Shown one piece after another: positions 15,931-22,789 of a stretch of DNA of 22,789 bases. The notes under the pieces are model-generated. The model was not told the DNA's origin and searched no databases. It was given only the letters and a program-made list of their open reading frames with translations. The stretch spans positions 1 through 22,789 of the forward strand of contig SDOA01000062.1 of NCBI GenBank assembly GCA_004524595.1, read 5' to 3'. The DNA is from Candidatus Thorarchaeota archaeon. Lineage in GTDB: Archaea > Asgardarchaeota > Thorarchaeia > Thorarchaeales > Thorarchaeaceae. Numbering within the stretch: position 1 is the first letter of the stretch; each line of letters opens with the position of its first letter. A program made the position numbers and the translations under genes.

Positions 15931-17058
15931 GTGGTAGATATGTACACATGTGATGATTTATCTCCCAAATTAGTGGAGATTCAAGAGTGTGTATTGCCTG
16001 AAGATGAGTGGCTCATAGGGATCTCTAATCTTAACTATTTCAATGGTGTTGGGTACTCCATGCCAATTGGTCTTAGAATAGATAAGAGCTTGGTTAATCA
16101 AGGGGAATCGTTATCGGGAGGTAGAATTACAGCAGATTTACCACAGAGTTCCAATATCGATGATCCTGTTAGGTTTACAGATTTGAAACAAGACGAAGAT
16201 GATCCACTCTTAAGGATGAGATATGACCTCTCGCATGATGATCTATCGGTATTGGATGAGAAAATTGGTAGAGGAGTAGAGATTGGAACTCCATCGAATG
16301 AACAGCTATTCGCGAACTTGGAACAGGACATGGAGGCTATGAACCTCTATGCATTTATCCCAGGAATTTTCTATTGTTCTGGGCAACAGACATCAGTGGA
16401 TGGAGTTCTCATCGAGGTCACACAAAAACAACTCTCTGGAATGACAATCTCTAGTTTTAGACCTGAAGATGTAAGGCCTTTAGATATTAGTACTGGGATT
16501 GTCCTTGATGTGAATGGATTCGGAAAGACTGCACATTTAAACATGGAAACACTTGGGACATTCCATTCAGAATCTTTTCTCAAAGATGCAAGTGTTTCAA
16601 ATGATTTACTTCAATATTCAAGAGAGATTGAACTCGCAATGCGTCTGTCAAGATGGTTTCCCATTAAGGTATTGAAACAAGCATATGCTGCTAGTTCGTT
16701 CTTACACTCACGCATTCTTAGGCTTCTTGAAGATGTTGAGTTTTATGGACTCAATCCTCGGTGTAGAATCTATGTACGCAACGAAAAACATCCCTTTGGT
16801 ACTGTAGTAGATGTAAAATATCGAAGCCACGAGAATATTCTAGACCTCAATAATGAATCGGGCTTAGCATGTCCAGACGAGATTGATTTGGAGATGGAAC
16901 TAAATAAGCTCACATTTTCAAAAGCAATTGGTCCAAGAAATGAGATCAATATTGAGAATGCCATCATGGATATGCTGCATCTCATAGATTCCGTTTTTCA
17001 GGGCAGAACTAAAAAAGAAGAGGTCTTGAGGAAACTGACTGAGGAGACTGCTAGTTGA
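15931..17058 (+). CDS. Unknown soluble protein, paired with the next gene
   Basis: The 375-aa product has no signal peptide or membrane segment and no motif I recognise. The N-terminal 200 residues alternate short beta-type stretches with acidic loops (QDEDDPLL near 87-94). Residues about 225-265 look strongly helical and hydrophobic (EIELAMRLSRWFPIKVLKQA). The C-terminus from about 330 is a charged helical tail ending ...KKEEVLRKLTEETAS. The start is GTG at 15931 with GGGA just ahead, or possibly ATG at 15940; the two differ by three residues. Its TGA overlaps the ATG of the next gene by one base (TGATG), so the two products are probably made together and may form a complex. It follows the M28 gene by 70 bases and could belong to that transcript. 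Confidence 0.75.
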   Translation: MVDMYTCDDLSPKLVEIQECVLPEDEWLIGISNLNYFNGVGYSMPIGLRIDKSLVNQGESLSGGRITADLPQSSNIDDPVRFTDLKQDEDDPLLRMRYDLSHDDLSVLDEKIGRGVEIGTPSNEQLFANLEQDMEAMNLYAFIPGIFYCSGQQTSVDGVLIEVTQKQLSGMTISSFRPEDVRPLDISTGIVLDVNGFGKTAHLNMETLGTFHSESFLKDASVSNDLLQYSREIELAMRLSRWFPIKVLKQAYAASSFLHSRILRLLEDVEFYGLNPRCRIYVRNEKHPFGTVVDVKYRSHENILDLNNESGLACPDEIDLEMELNKLTFSKAIGPRNEINIENAIMDMLHLIDSVFQGRTKKEEVLRKLTEETAS

Positions 17059-18572
17059 TGGAACTCGACCAAATAATGAGATCAATCGTAAGTAATCTCC
17101 ATCAAAGTTATCTCAATCATGATATTGCCGAATGGTATAAAATCGATGCTCAACAAATGAGAGAAGAATTAAGCTCAAATTCAGAACCAACTAGAAATCC
17201 TCTAGAGTTATACGAACAGGTCAAAAAGTACATTCTTTCAAGGACATTTCAGAATCAGGATGTTGTAGATTTTCTTCTGAATGTGCCAAAATGGGCGGGT
17301 TTTCACTTGGACAATACTGTTTTGGAAGCAGGAGAACAAGCAATTATTGAAGCCAAACACAGTGCACTTTCGACAATATGGATGATGGCCTTACCTAGAA
17401 TAACGATTAGTCATATTACGAGTGCACAAGATTTCGACAGTCAGGGAGTGGAGATGATTGTAAGGAATCTACTTCAATCAGATACTTCAAGAAACGAATT
17501 AAATGATGCACTATTTCGAGAATTAAGTAATAGAGGATTGGATATCGGTCACTTTAGTACTAATGGTGTAACTTGTGGATATACAATTAAAGAATCTAGT
17601 AGATTACAAAGAGTGAGAGCTCTGCTAGCTCTCATAATAATGAAAGCTACTGAATTACCATTCGATCTAGATAGTGTGTTCAATTTAGATGAGAAGTCAA
17701 TAATAGATGAAACAACGGCATATATTATCACTATGCATACAAAGAGGATGTTAAGGGATAGAATATCAGGAACAAGAGCAAGCAAACCTTTTGATTGGCC
17801 ACTCATTGGTACAGTGAGAGTGTTTTCAGGACTAGTTATGCTCTTGGATATTTTAATGGAGTATGCTACCAAAATTACGACATGTTCGATGTTTATCAGT
17901 ACAATAAGAGGAGAGCGTGTGGTATGGAAAGAAGAAGAGTATATGGCTTACTTGATTCATGAGATAGCAGAGAATTATAATGCTTCTCTCCGCTCCCAAT
18001 ATCGAAAAGGAAAGAATGAAGAGCTTGCGAGATTTATTGATTTATTGAACGGAGAGAATATTGACATAGCATCACGAGTAGTTGCATCAGCGGATAGAGC
18101 AAGCTCACTATACAATGAGTTCTTAGAGTGCAAAAGGAGAGCCCAAACTGGAGAGAGACCAGACATATCTCCAGAGAGACGATTCAGAGTGATTCTCTCG
18201 ACTTTAAAGGATATACTTACTGAAGCACGTACTAAAACAACAGCATCAGAGGAAATAATTGACCAGATTTCGGATGCATTTGAAGCAATAAAAGAGATAA
18301 TTGAGAAACATAGAGATTCCCTAGGAAATGAAGCTGACAAGTTTACGGAAGAGCTTTGTTTTGAAACATCATTTAGAATTCTAGAGCTATTAGATCTTGG
18401 AGATACACTTGCGGACCTTCCTTGGGTATCACGGTTTATAGCAGAAGAGTCAGCTCTGAGAGACATTTCAGAGGGAGATATGAAGGAATTTAGAGAGGAA
18501 CGGAGGATACAACGAATCATCTCTGCATATGCTGGAGGTGTTGTATATTTGGTCCTTCAAGCGTGGAATTGA
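17058..18572 (+). CDS. Unknown predominantly helical protein (504 aa)
   Basis: This 504-aa chain is rich in charged helical stretches across its length, with few prolines or glycines after residue 280, and looks like an alpha-helical scaffold and not an enzyme. A hydrophobic patch around 265-285 (VFSGLVMLLDILMEYA) could be a buried helix or a marginal membrane helix. Residues about 390-450 form a likely coiled-coil-like region (ILTEARTKTTASEEI, FEAIKEIIEKHRDSLG). No nucleotide-binding, metal or protease motif is seen, and I do not recognise the family. The ATG at 17058 overlaps the stop of the preceding gene, with GAGGAG 11 bases upstream; a TTG three bases earlier is less likely. Downstream it converges on porB with 119 bases between. 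Confidence 0.75.
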   Translation: MELDQIMRSIVSNLHQSYLNHDIAEWYKIDAQQMREELSSNSEPTRNPLELYEQVKKYILSRTFQNQDVVDFLLNVPKWAGFHLDNTVLEAGEQAIIEAKHSALSTIWMMALPRITISHITSAQDFDSQGVEMIVRNLLQSDTSRNELNDALFRELSNRGLDIGHFSTNGVTCGYTIKESSRLQRVRALLALIIMKATELPFDLDSVFNLDEKSIIDETTAYIITMHTKRMLRDRISGTRASKPFDWPLIGTVRVFSGLVMLLDILMEYATKITTCSMFISTIRGERVVWKEEEYMAYLIHEIAENYNASLRSQYRKGKNEELARFIDLLNGENIDIASRVVASADRASSLYNEFLECKRRAQTGERPDISPERRFRVILSTLKDILTEARTKTTASEEIIDQISDAFEAIKEIIEKHRDSLGNEADKFTEELCFETSFRILELLDLGDTLADLPWVSRFIAEESALRDISEGDMKEFREERRIQRIISAYAGGVVYLVLQAWN

Positions 18573-18691
18573 GTTATAGTTCAAGATTCAAGTGTATTGC
18601 CAGATGATGTCTAGTTCCTAATGATGTTGTAATTCTTTCTATAATCTAATAATATGTCGTTGTCAGACTTGGTTTGTGTGATAACATTTGA

Positions 18692-19597
18692 TTATGTGAA
18701 TGTCCTCATAACAACATCCCAACGATGCTGTATAAAATCGCGAATCTCCTGTATCTTCTTCTCATCCTTCTTGGGTTTAAAGAGATGCGAGAATCTGCCC
18801 TGCATTTGGAGAAACTCTTCTATGTCTTTCCTCTTGGCGGGATCTTCAAACCTCTTGCTCTCACGTCCTAGAATGAATTCTTCACCAATCCTTTCAAATT
18901 GTATCCAATATCCTGTTTCTATAGCAAGCTTCCCAATCTCTACACCTTTCTCTACTGGATAATTCCAAGCCTGAGGGCAAGGCAAGAAGATATGTCCAAA
19001 TTTTGGACCTTGAATTTCTCGAGCCTTTCGGATCTTGTCATACAGGTCTCTTGGGTAGGATGTGTTAGCAGTGAACTGATAGGCTGGTTCATGAGCCGCC
19101 ACAATGAGGTCAAGCAGTTTTTCAGGTTCTGTTTTTCCAAACCACGTTGTTGTCGTCTTTGCATGGAGTGGGGTCGCACCAGAACGCTGAGTTCCAGTAT
19201 TGCTATAGACTTGGTTATTGTAACAGATATAGAGGAAATCAGTTCTCCGTTCAAAAGCTCCACTTAGAGCTTGAATACCGATATCGAATGTACCACCGTC
19301 ACCAGCCCAGACCATTACAGTAGTATGGTCATTTCCTTTTGCTTTGAGTGCAGCTTTGACTCCTGAAGCTGTAGCTGCGGCTGCAGGGAATGCAGTATTT
19401 AGGACAGGTATGGCTAAACCACTCTTTGGCCATAGGGATTGAACCACGCTAGTACAACAAGCTGGAACGACCTGGATAACATCCCCTTCTAGTGCTTTGT
19501 GCGCATGTCTAAGAGCGACCATATCCTGGCAACCAGCACAAGCAGCATTTCCCTTAAGCACATACTCTTTGAGCGGTATTTCTTTAGTAGCTACCAT
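18692..19597 (-). CDS. porB: Pyruvate:ferredoxin oxidoreductase, beta subunit
   Basis: The 301-aa thiamine-diphosphate- and iron-sulfur-binding subunit takes part in oxidative decarboxylation of pyruvate to acetyl-CoA with reduction of ferredoxin. Visible features are CAGC (C20, C23), Cys47/48 and Cys207, the expected [4Fe-4S] ligands, and the ThDP/magnesium motif GDGGTFDIG (99-107) followed by NNQVYSNTG (127-135). Length is typical. The ATG has GGAGTGA eight bases upstream, overlapping the porA stop, and the gap to porA is only seven bases. A run of nine A lies on the coding strand between the site and the ATG. It is the last gene of the porD-porA-porB unit. The pyruvate assignment follows mainly from PorA; another 2-oxoacid cannot be excluded. 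Confidence 0.93.
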   Translation of the reverse strand: MVATKEIPLKEYVLKGNAACAGCQDMVALRHAHKALEGDVIQVVPACCTSVVQSLWPKSGLAIPVLNTAFPAAAATASGVKAALKAKGNDHTTVMVWAGDGGTFDIGIQALSGAFERRTDFLYICYNNQVYSNTGTQRSGATPLHAKTTTTWFGKTEPEKLLDLIVAAHEPAYQFTANTSYPRDLYDKIRKAREIQGPKFGHIFLPCPQAWNYPVEKGVEIGKLAIETGYWIQFERIGEEFILGRESKRFEDPAKRKDIEEFLQMQGRFSHLFKPKKDEKKIQEIRDFIQHRWDVVMRTFT

Positions 19598-19604
19598 TTT
19601 TTTT

Positions 19605-20783
19605 TCACTCCATTAGATCATGCCAGGTCTCCTCTGGACCTAGCTCGCCGCTCTCAACGGCGTTGAATGTGTCTAAGATTATTTCTTTAATATCGGGGAC
19701 TGTCACGTCACGGCCACCTAATCCGCCAATATAGCTCTTAACTATTGGATGGTACTTCGAGTGATAGAGAGCTGCGCGTATGTCGTTCGCAACTGGTCCG
19801 CCAAAACCATAAGATAGTCCTCTATCAAAGCTAGCAAAAGCCTTCACCTTTCTTCCAAGTTCTCGAACAACACTACTAGGAAATGGACGAATCATCCTGA
19901 CTCTAGCATTGCCTACTTTGTAACCCTCTTCGCGAAGCTCATTCACAGCATCGATCGCCTCAGCACTCATCGAACCTTGAGAAGTAAAGACGACCTCTGC
20001 GTCATCACATTTGTGGCAATCTATTGGGCCACCAAAATATTTGCCGAAGAGCTTCTTGTATTCCTTCTCGACTTCGTCATATACTTTCAATGCATTCAAA
20101 TTTCCCTCATGCATCATATATCTGAATTCTTGATAATACTCAGGAAATACTATATTTCCATGAGATACAGGGTTGTTTGGATCCATCACCCAGTGAGGTG
20201 GAGTATATGGAGGGAGGAATTTATCTACTTCCTCAGGTTCTAGATAGTCAAAAGTAGATAGTGTATGTGATAGAACAAAGCCATCAGCATTCACCATAAC
20301 TGGCATAAGTACACGTTCATCTTCTGCTAGCTTGAATGATTGGATAATAGTGTGATATAATTCATCGACACTTGCAACGTAGAATTGAATCCATCCAGTA
20401 TCTCGTTTAGAATAGGAATCATCATGAGTTACGTGGATATTCCAACTCGGTGATACTGACCGATTGATGTTGTTCAACACAATCGGAAGACGCGCAGCAG
20501 CAGCCCAGTGTAATGCCTCATCCATCAGTAGAAGCCCGTTGGATGATGTGGCTGTGAAAGCCCTTGCACCAGTTGAACTTGCGCCAATGCACGCAAACAT
20601 AGCGGAATGCTCTGACTCAACTCGAATGAATTGACCTTTGAAGATACCTTCTTCATTCAATAATGCAATTTGTTCAGGGACTGTTGTTGCTGGAGTAATA
20701 GGGTAAGCAGCTACTACTTCAACTCTAGCAGATACAACTGATCTTGCAGCAGCATAGTTCGCGCTCATCAATTGGGTCTTCAT
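19605..20783 (-). CDS. porA: Pyruvate:ferredoxin oxidoreductase, alpha subunit
   Basis: The 392-aa alpha subunit forms the substrate and ThDP site with PorB. It has the YPITPATTVPE motif (27-37), the ESEHSA motif (58-63), GASSTGARAFTATSSNGL (67-84), the RDTGWIQFY stretch (127-135), and VNADGFVLSHT (163-173), all typical of pyruvate-type alpha subunits. The C-terminal part carries the domain II region (FTSQGSMS..., residues 265-272) and ends with the GGLGGRDVT motif (359-367). The ATG overlaps the porD stop (ATGA), with GGTGA three bases ahead. Its length agrees with archaeal PorA. It works with PorB and PorD in this cluster and needs a gamma subunit that is not encoded here. Confidence 0.93.
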   Translation of the reverse strand: MKTQLMSANYAAARSVVSARVEVVAAYPITPATTVPEQIALLNEEGIFKGQFIRVESEHSAMFACIGASSTGARAFTATSSNGLLLMDEALHWAAAARLPIVLNNINRSVSPSWNIHVTHDDSYSKRDTGWIQFYVASVDELYHTIIQSFKLAEDERVLMPVMVNADGFVLSHTLSTFDYLEPEEVDKFLPPYTPPHWVMDPNNPVSHGNIVFPEYYQEFRYMMHEGNLNALKVYDEVEKEYKKLFGKYFGGPIDCHKCDDAEVVFTSQGSMSAEAIDAVNELREEGYKVGNARVRMIRPFPSSVVRELGRKVKAFASFDRGLSYGFGGPVANDIRAALYHSKYHPIVKSYIGGLGGRDVTVPDIKEIILDTFNAVESGELGPEETWHDLME

Positions 20784-21058
20784 AATTCACCAGTCCTCCG
20801 TTTTCTCTCATCTGTTCTTACCATCTCAATGCATTGCTTGGGACAGACTTGAGCACAGATTCCGCAGCCTTTACAATAATCATAATCAGTATGAGGAGTA
20901 CCATCCTCATCTAAGCTTATTACAGCCTCAGGGCAGTGTAGCCAACAAGTTCGACATCGGTTACATTCATCATAATTGACTACTGGGTCAAAAGTACGCC
21001 AGCTTCCAGTCTCACCTGTAGCTCCAATCGTGGGTTTGGAGTAAGAAGTCTTTGGCAT
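20780..21058 (-). CDS. porD: Pyruvate:ferredoxin oxidoreductase, delta (ferredoxin-like) subunit
   Basis: The 92-aa subunit carries two [4Fe-4S] clusters and passes electrons from the catalytic core to ferredoxin. Cluster motifs are C32/C35/C38/C42 followed by Pro and C62/C65/C68/C72 followed by Pro, with one extra Cys76. The TGSWRTFDPVV segment (17-27) before the first cluster is typical of PorD. The frame is open upstream to a TTG at 21100, which would add 14 residues. I prefer the ATG at 21058 because GGGATGA precedes it at short spacing and the length then matches the family. It is the first gene of the por unit and is divergent from the nitrilase-like gene. Confidence 0.88.
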   Translation of the reverse strand: MPKTSYSKPTIGATGETGSWRTFDPVVNYDECNRCRTCWLHCPEAVISLDEDGTPHTDYDYCKGCGICAQVCPKQCIEMVRTDERKRRTGEL

Positions 21059-21231
21059 TTCATCCCTGCTCTTTGGCTCGGTATTTACTTCATTCACCAA
21101 TAAGAAACACGTCCGCTATGAGCTTCGTTTCCCACTGTCAGAGACTCACAATTAAGCGTTATGATGTGGATTGTTATCTTGTTAATTGCATCACAAGTCA
21201 TTTCACTTATCAGATAGAAATACAAACCAAA

Positions 21232-21243
21232 CTAACTAGTTAG
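21232..21243. repeat. 12-bp perfect palindrome upstream of the nitrilase-like gene
   Basis: CTAACTAGTTAG is self-complementary and ends 15 bases before the ATG at 21259. It lies in the divergent porD/nitrilase intergenic region and could bind a regulator, but a 12-base palindrome is expected a few times by chance in a window this long. Confidence 0.3.
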
Positions 21244-21258
21244 AGAGATGTGATGTCC

Positions 21259-22071
21259 ATGAAATTCACCATAATACTCGTTCAGATGATGTGCCAGGAA
21301 GGAGATCGAGACTTCAATTTTGATCGTGCAAACGATCTCCTGAAAGAATGTCGACCATCAGATGATCTGCGGTTCATCATCTTACCGGAACTGTTTGCTA
21401 TCGGTTTTAGGAAGGAAGATTATGATAAGGTGGGACCTGGATTTCCTGGCCCTACAAGTGAATTTCTCTGTGAGCTGGCAAAGAAAAACAGAGCCTATGT
21501 CTTTGCAACAGATATTGAGCAGAGTGATAAGAATGTGAGAAGGTACTATAACACTCTAATTGCTGCGAGCCCATCGGGTGAAATTTTTGGAAGTTATCGT
21601 AAAATACACCCATTCCAAGAAGAGAGAGATATTTTTGATGGTGGAGAGAGAATAGTCATACTGGACTGTAATGGCATCAAGGTCGGAGTACAGATATGTT
21701 ATGACCTTCGATTTCCTGAAGTATCCAGGAAACTAGCATTAGAAGGTGCTGAACTCCTAGTCATCCCAGCCGCATTTCCAGATCCGAGAAGTGCTCATTG
21801 GAACACACTAGTTCAAGCACGAGCAATTGAAAATCAAGTCTATGTTGCAGCAACAAACAGGGTTGGTTTTGGATTCGATAAGAAGTCATATTTTGGTCAT
21901 AGTCAGATTGTAGATCCTTGGGGAATTGTACTCACAAGACCAAATTCTGAACCGAGAGCCATTATGGCAAATGGGAATACAGCCATGATTAAATCAGTTA
22001 GGGAGCAAATCACTTGCTATGCAGATAGGTCTCTCAAAGGATACGAAAAAGTCGCTTTGTTTCACGGATAA
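21259..22071 (+). CDS. Carbon-nitrogen hydrolase (nitrilase superfamily, omega-amidase-like)
   Basis: The 270-aa enzyme should hydrolyse an amide C-N bond through a Glu-Lys-Cys triad: E44 (LPELFAIGF), K115 (YRKIHPFQ) and C147 (VQICYDLRFPE). The second conserved acid is probably E121 or E122 (QEERD). The FPDPRSAHWNTLVQARAIENQ segment (174-194) closely resembles Nit2/omega-amidase and YafV-like members, which act on 2-oxoglutaramate or similar amides. The true substrate cannot be read from sequence. It is cytosolic, with no signal peptide, and full family length. Open GTG (21250) and ATG (21253) codons lie upstream, but GTGAT just before the ATG at 21259 favours that start and gives the standard N-terminus. 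Confidence 0.9.
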   Translation: MKFTIILVQMMCQEGDRDFNFDRANDLLKECRPSDDLRFIILPELFAIGFRKEDYDKVGPGFPGPTSEFLCELAKKNRAYVFATDIEQSDKNVRRYYNTLIAASPSGEIFGSYRKIHPFQEERDIFDGGERIVILDCNGIKVGVQICYDLRFPEVSRKLALEGAELLVIPAAFPDPRSAHWNTLVQARAIENQVYVAATNRVGFGFDKKSYFGHSQIVDPWGIVLTRPNSEPRAIMANGNTAMIKSVREQITCYADRSLKGYEKVALFHG

Positions 22072-22110
22072 CACAACCGTTAAGTGAGCACTATGTCAGT
22101 TGTAAATAGT

Positions 22111-22115
22111 GGAGG
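22111..22115 (+). promoter_or_regulatory. GGAGG ribosome binding site for a GTG start
   Basis: GGAGG lies nine bases before the GTG at 22125. It supports the non-ATG start of the DUF2299-like gene, which has no in-frame ATG until residue 39. Confidence 0.65.
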
Positions 22116-22124
22116 ATTAAGTAA

Positions 22125-22634
22125 GTGGAAGAATCAGAGCGCATTAAGAATGCGGTCCGTGAGTGGTTCTCGAGAGAAGGAACAAAAGTAGAAAGCATCT
22201 CAAACGCAAGGGCTGAATTCCTCTTCAAGGTGAAATTTATGAGGTTCTTCTTCACAGTCGTGCGACCAAACGACCAGAAATACATACAGATTGAATCTCA
22301 GATTCTCATCTCTCCACAACATCAAAAACTCCTCAATGCTGAAAAAATGCGCTCGTTTCAAATGCAATCTATGAAATTTAGTTTTGAAACAGGAGTAGGT
22401 CTTGGTTTTGTTCAACCCCAACCTGGACAACAGGGACCACAACCACCAGGACCTGGGTTCGTTATTTCAGATCGGATATACGACGATTCATTCTCTGAAC
22501 AAAGATTGTGGGACACCATGAAAAGATTGCACAGTGCGATAGACATGGTCATTTCCATATTGAATGATGTTACAGGGCAGACAGGTCCTAAGCCTGAAGA
22601 AACAACTGATACAAGTCCTTCCTATTATACATAG
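22125..22634 (+). CDS. DUF2299-like conserved archaeal protein
   Basis: This 169-aa soluble protein opens with a helix (ERIKNAVREWFSREGTKVES), followed by beta strands (AEFLFKVKFMRFFFTVVRP and YIQIESQILIS), a helical segment, a strand (MKFSFETGVGLGF), a Pro/Gln/Gly-rich loop (97-111), a strand with SDRIYDDSFSEQRLW (115-129), and a final helix ending in a disordered Thr/Pro/Ser tail. This order fits the archaeal family DUF2299 (alpha/beta, YbjN- or chaperone-like fold), whose role is unknown. The PQPGQQGPQPPGPG insert is unusual. It starts at GTG with a good GGAGG site and follows the nitrilase-like gene by 53 bases, so they may be co-transcribed. The family call is from memory of the pattern. 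Confidence 0.6.
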   Translation: MEESERIKNAVREWFSREGTKVESISNARAEFLFKVKFMRFFFTVVRPNDQKYIQIESQILISPQHQKLLNAEKMRSFQMQSMKFSFETGVGLGFVQPQPGQQGPQPPGPGFVISDRIYDDSFSEQRLWDTMKRLHSAIDMVISILNDVTGQTGPKPEETTDTSPSYYT

Positions 22635-22757
22635 AATATGCTTTCGATTTATCGACTGGATATAATCCACAGCACTTTGATATGCATACTCTACATTAGG
22701 AATTATGTTAGAATAGAGAATAGACTGACTAGATGAACTTTTAATAAGTAGGAATTA

Positions 22758-22789
22758 TTGGTGGTTGTCTTAGGTGTTGGAATCAGCTG
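22758..22789 (+). CDS. Possible start of a gene cut by the window edge
   Basis: A TTG at 22758, or GTG at 22761, opens a frame encoding (M)VVLGVGIS up to the edge, with AGGA four to seven bases upstream. The hydrophobic VVLGVGIS pattern resembles the first strand and glycine turn of a Rossmann-type nucleotide-binding protein. Only ten codons are visible, so this is tentative. The rest of the stretch from 22635 is AT-rich and otherwise empty. Confidence 0.25.
   Translation, partial: MVVVLGVGIS

Noticed and set aside
17975..18520. 181-codon open frame on the minus strand
   Set aside because: It is fully antisense to the 504-aa gene, Ser-rich and low in complexity, with no ribosome site or neighbour. 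It is a by-product of the coding frame opposite.
18899..19267. Open frames of 103-122 codons overlapping porB on both strands
   Set aside because: They overlap the clearly assigned porB and show no protein-like composition or start signals.
19597..19605. Run of nine A (coding strand) just before porB as a frameshift site
   Set aside because: It lies between the porA stop and the porB ATG, outside both coding regions, so it cannot shift either frame. It only spaces the ribosome site.
1..22789. CRISPR arrays, insertion sequences, tRNA or rRNA genes
   Set aside because: No direct-repeat/spacer pattern, no transposase-like frame or terminal inverted repeats, and no cloverleaf-like segment in the short intergenic gaps were seen by eye.

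Overview
The window looks archaeal. It has TATA/BRE-type promoters (for example around 5195-5203 and 12087-12096), Shine-Dalgarno sites of the GGTGA/GGAGGTG type, an archaea-restricted membrane family (DUF2070), a separate-subunit pyruvate:ferredoxin oxidoreductase and AT-rich DNA. An Asgard archaeon (Thorarchaeota-like) is my best guess, but that rests on overall gene flavour and not on a marker gene.

Layout. 1-612 is the 3' end of an unknown membrane-protein gene. 5111-642 (minus) is a tightly packed operon: a PadR-family regulator, two halves of a heterodimeric ABC exporter, and two tiny overlapping ORFs (38 and 31 codons). Its promoter carries a 26-bp near-perfect palindrome that I read as the PadR operator. 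5252-7791 (plus) encodes a DUF2070 membrane protein and UbiX flavin prenyltransferase. 12053-7901 (minus) is a likely operon of an HD/SAMHD1-like protein with its metal ligands lost, a small membrane protein, and a 758-aa protein with four double zinc-ribbon modules at a 116-117 residue period followed by a beta-sandwich and an alpha/beta domain. 12167-18572 (plus) holds two tandem secreted, membrane-anchored M28-family proteins, the first lacking its catalytic residues and the second intact, then two overlapping genes of unknown function. 21058-18692 (minus) is porD-porA-porB with no porG. 21259-22634 (plus) encodes a nitrilase-superfamily hydrolase and a DUF2299-like protein. A possible gene start lies at the right edge.

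How the genes may work together. The PadR/ABC cluster looks like a self-regulated efflux system. The M28 pair looks like an extracellular peptide-degrading or peptide-binding module held on the cell surface by a C-terminal membrane anchor and stiffened by calcium-binding repeats. The POR cluster supplies acetyl-CoA and reduced ferredoxin. A recurring theme is pseudo-enzymes beside active partners or in conserved contexts: the degenerate ABC half, the HD protein without HD residues, and the M28 protein without its catalytic glutamates. There are no tRNA or rRNA genes, CRISPR arrays or insertion sequences that I can see. No gene-free stretch reaches 300 bases.
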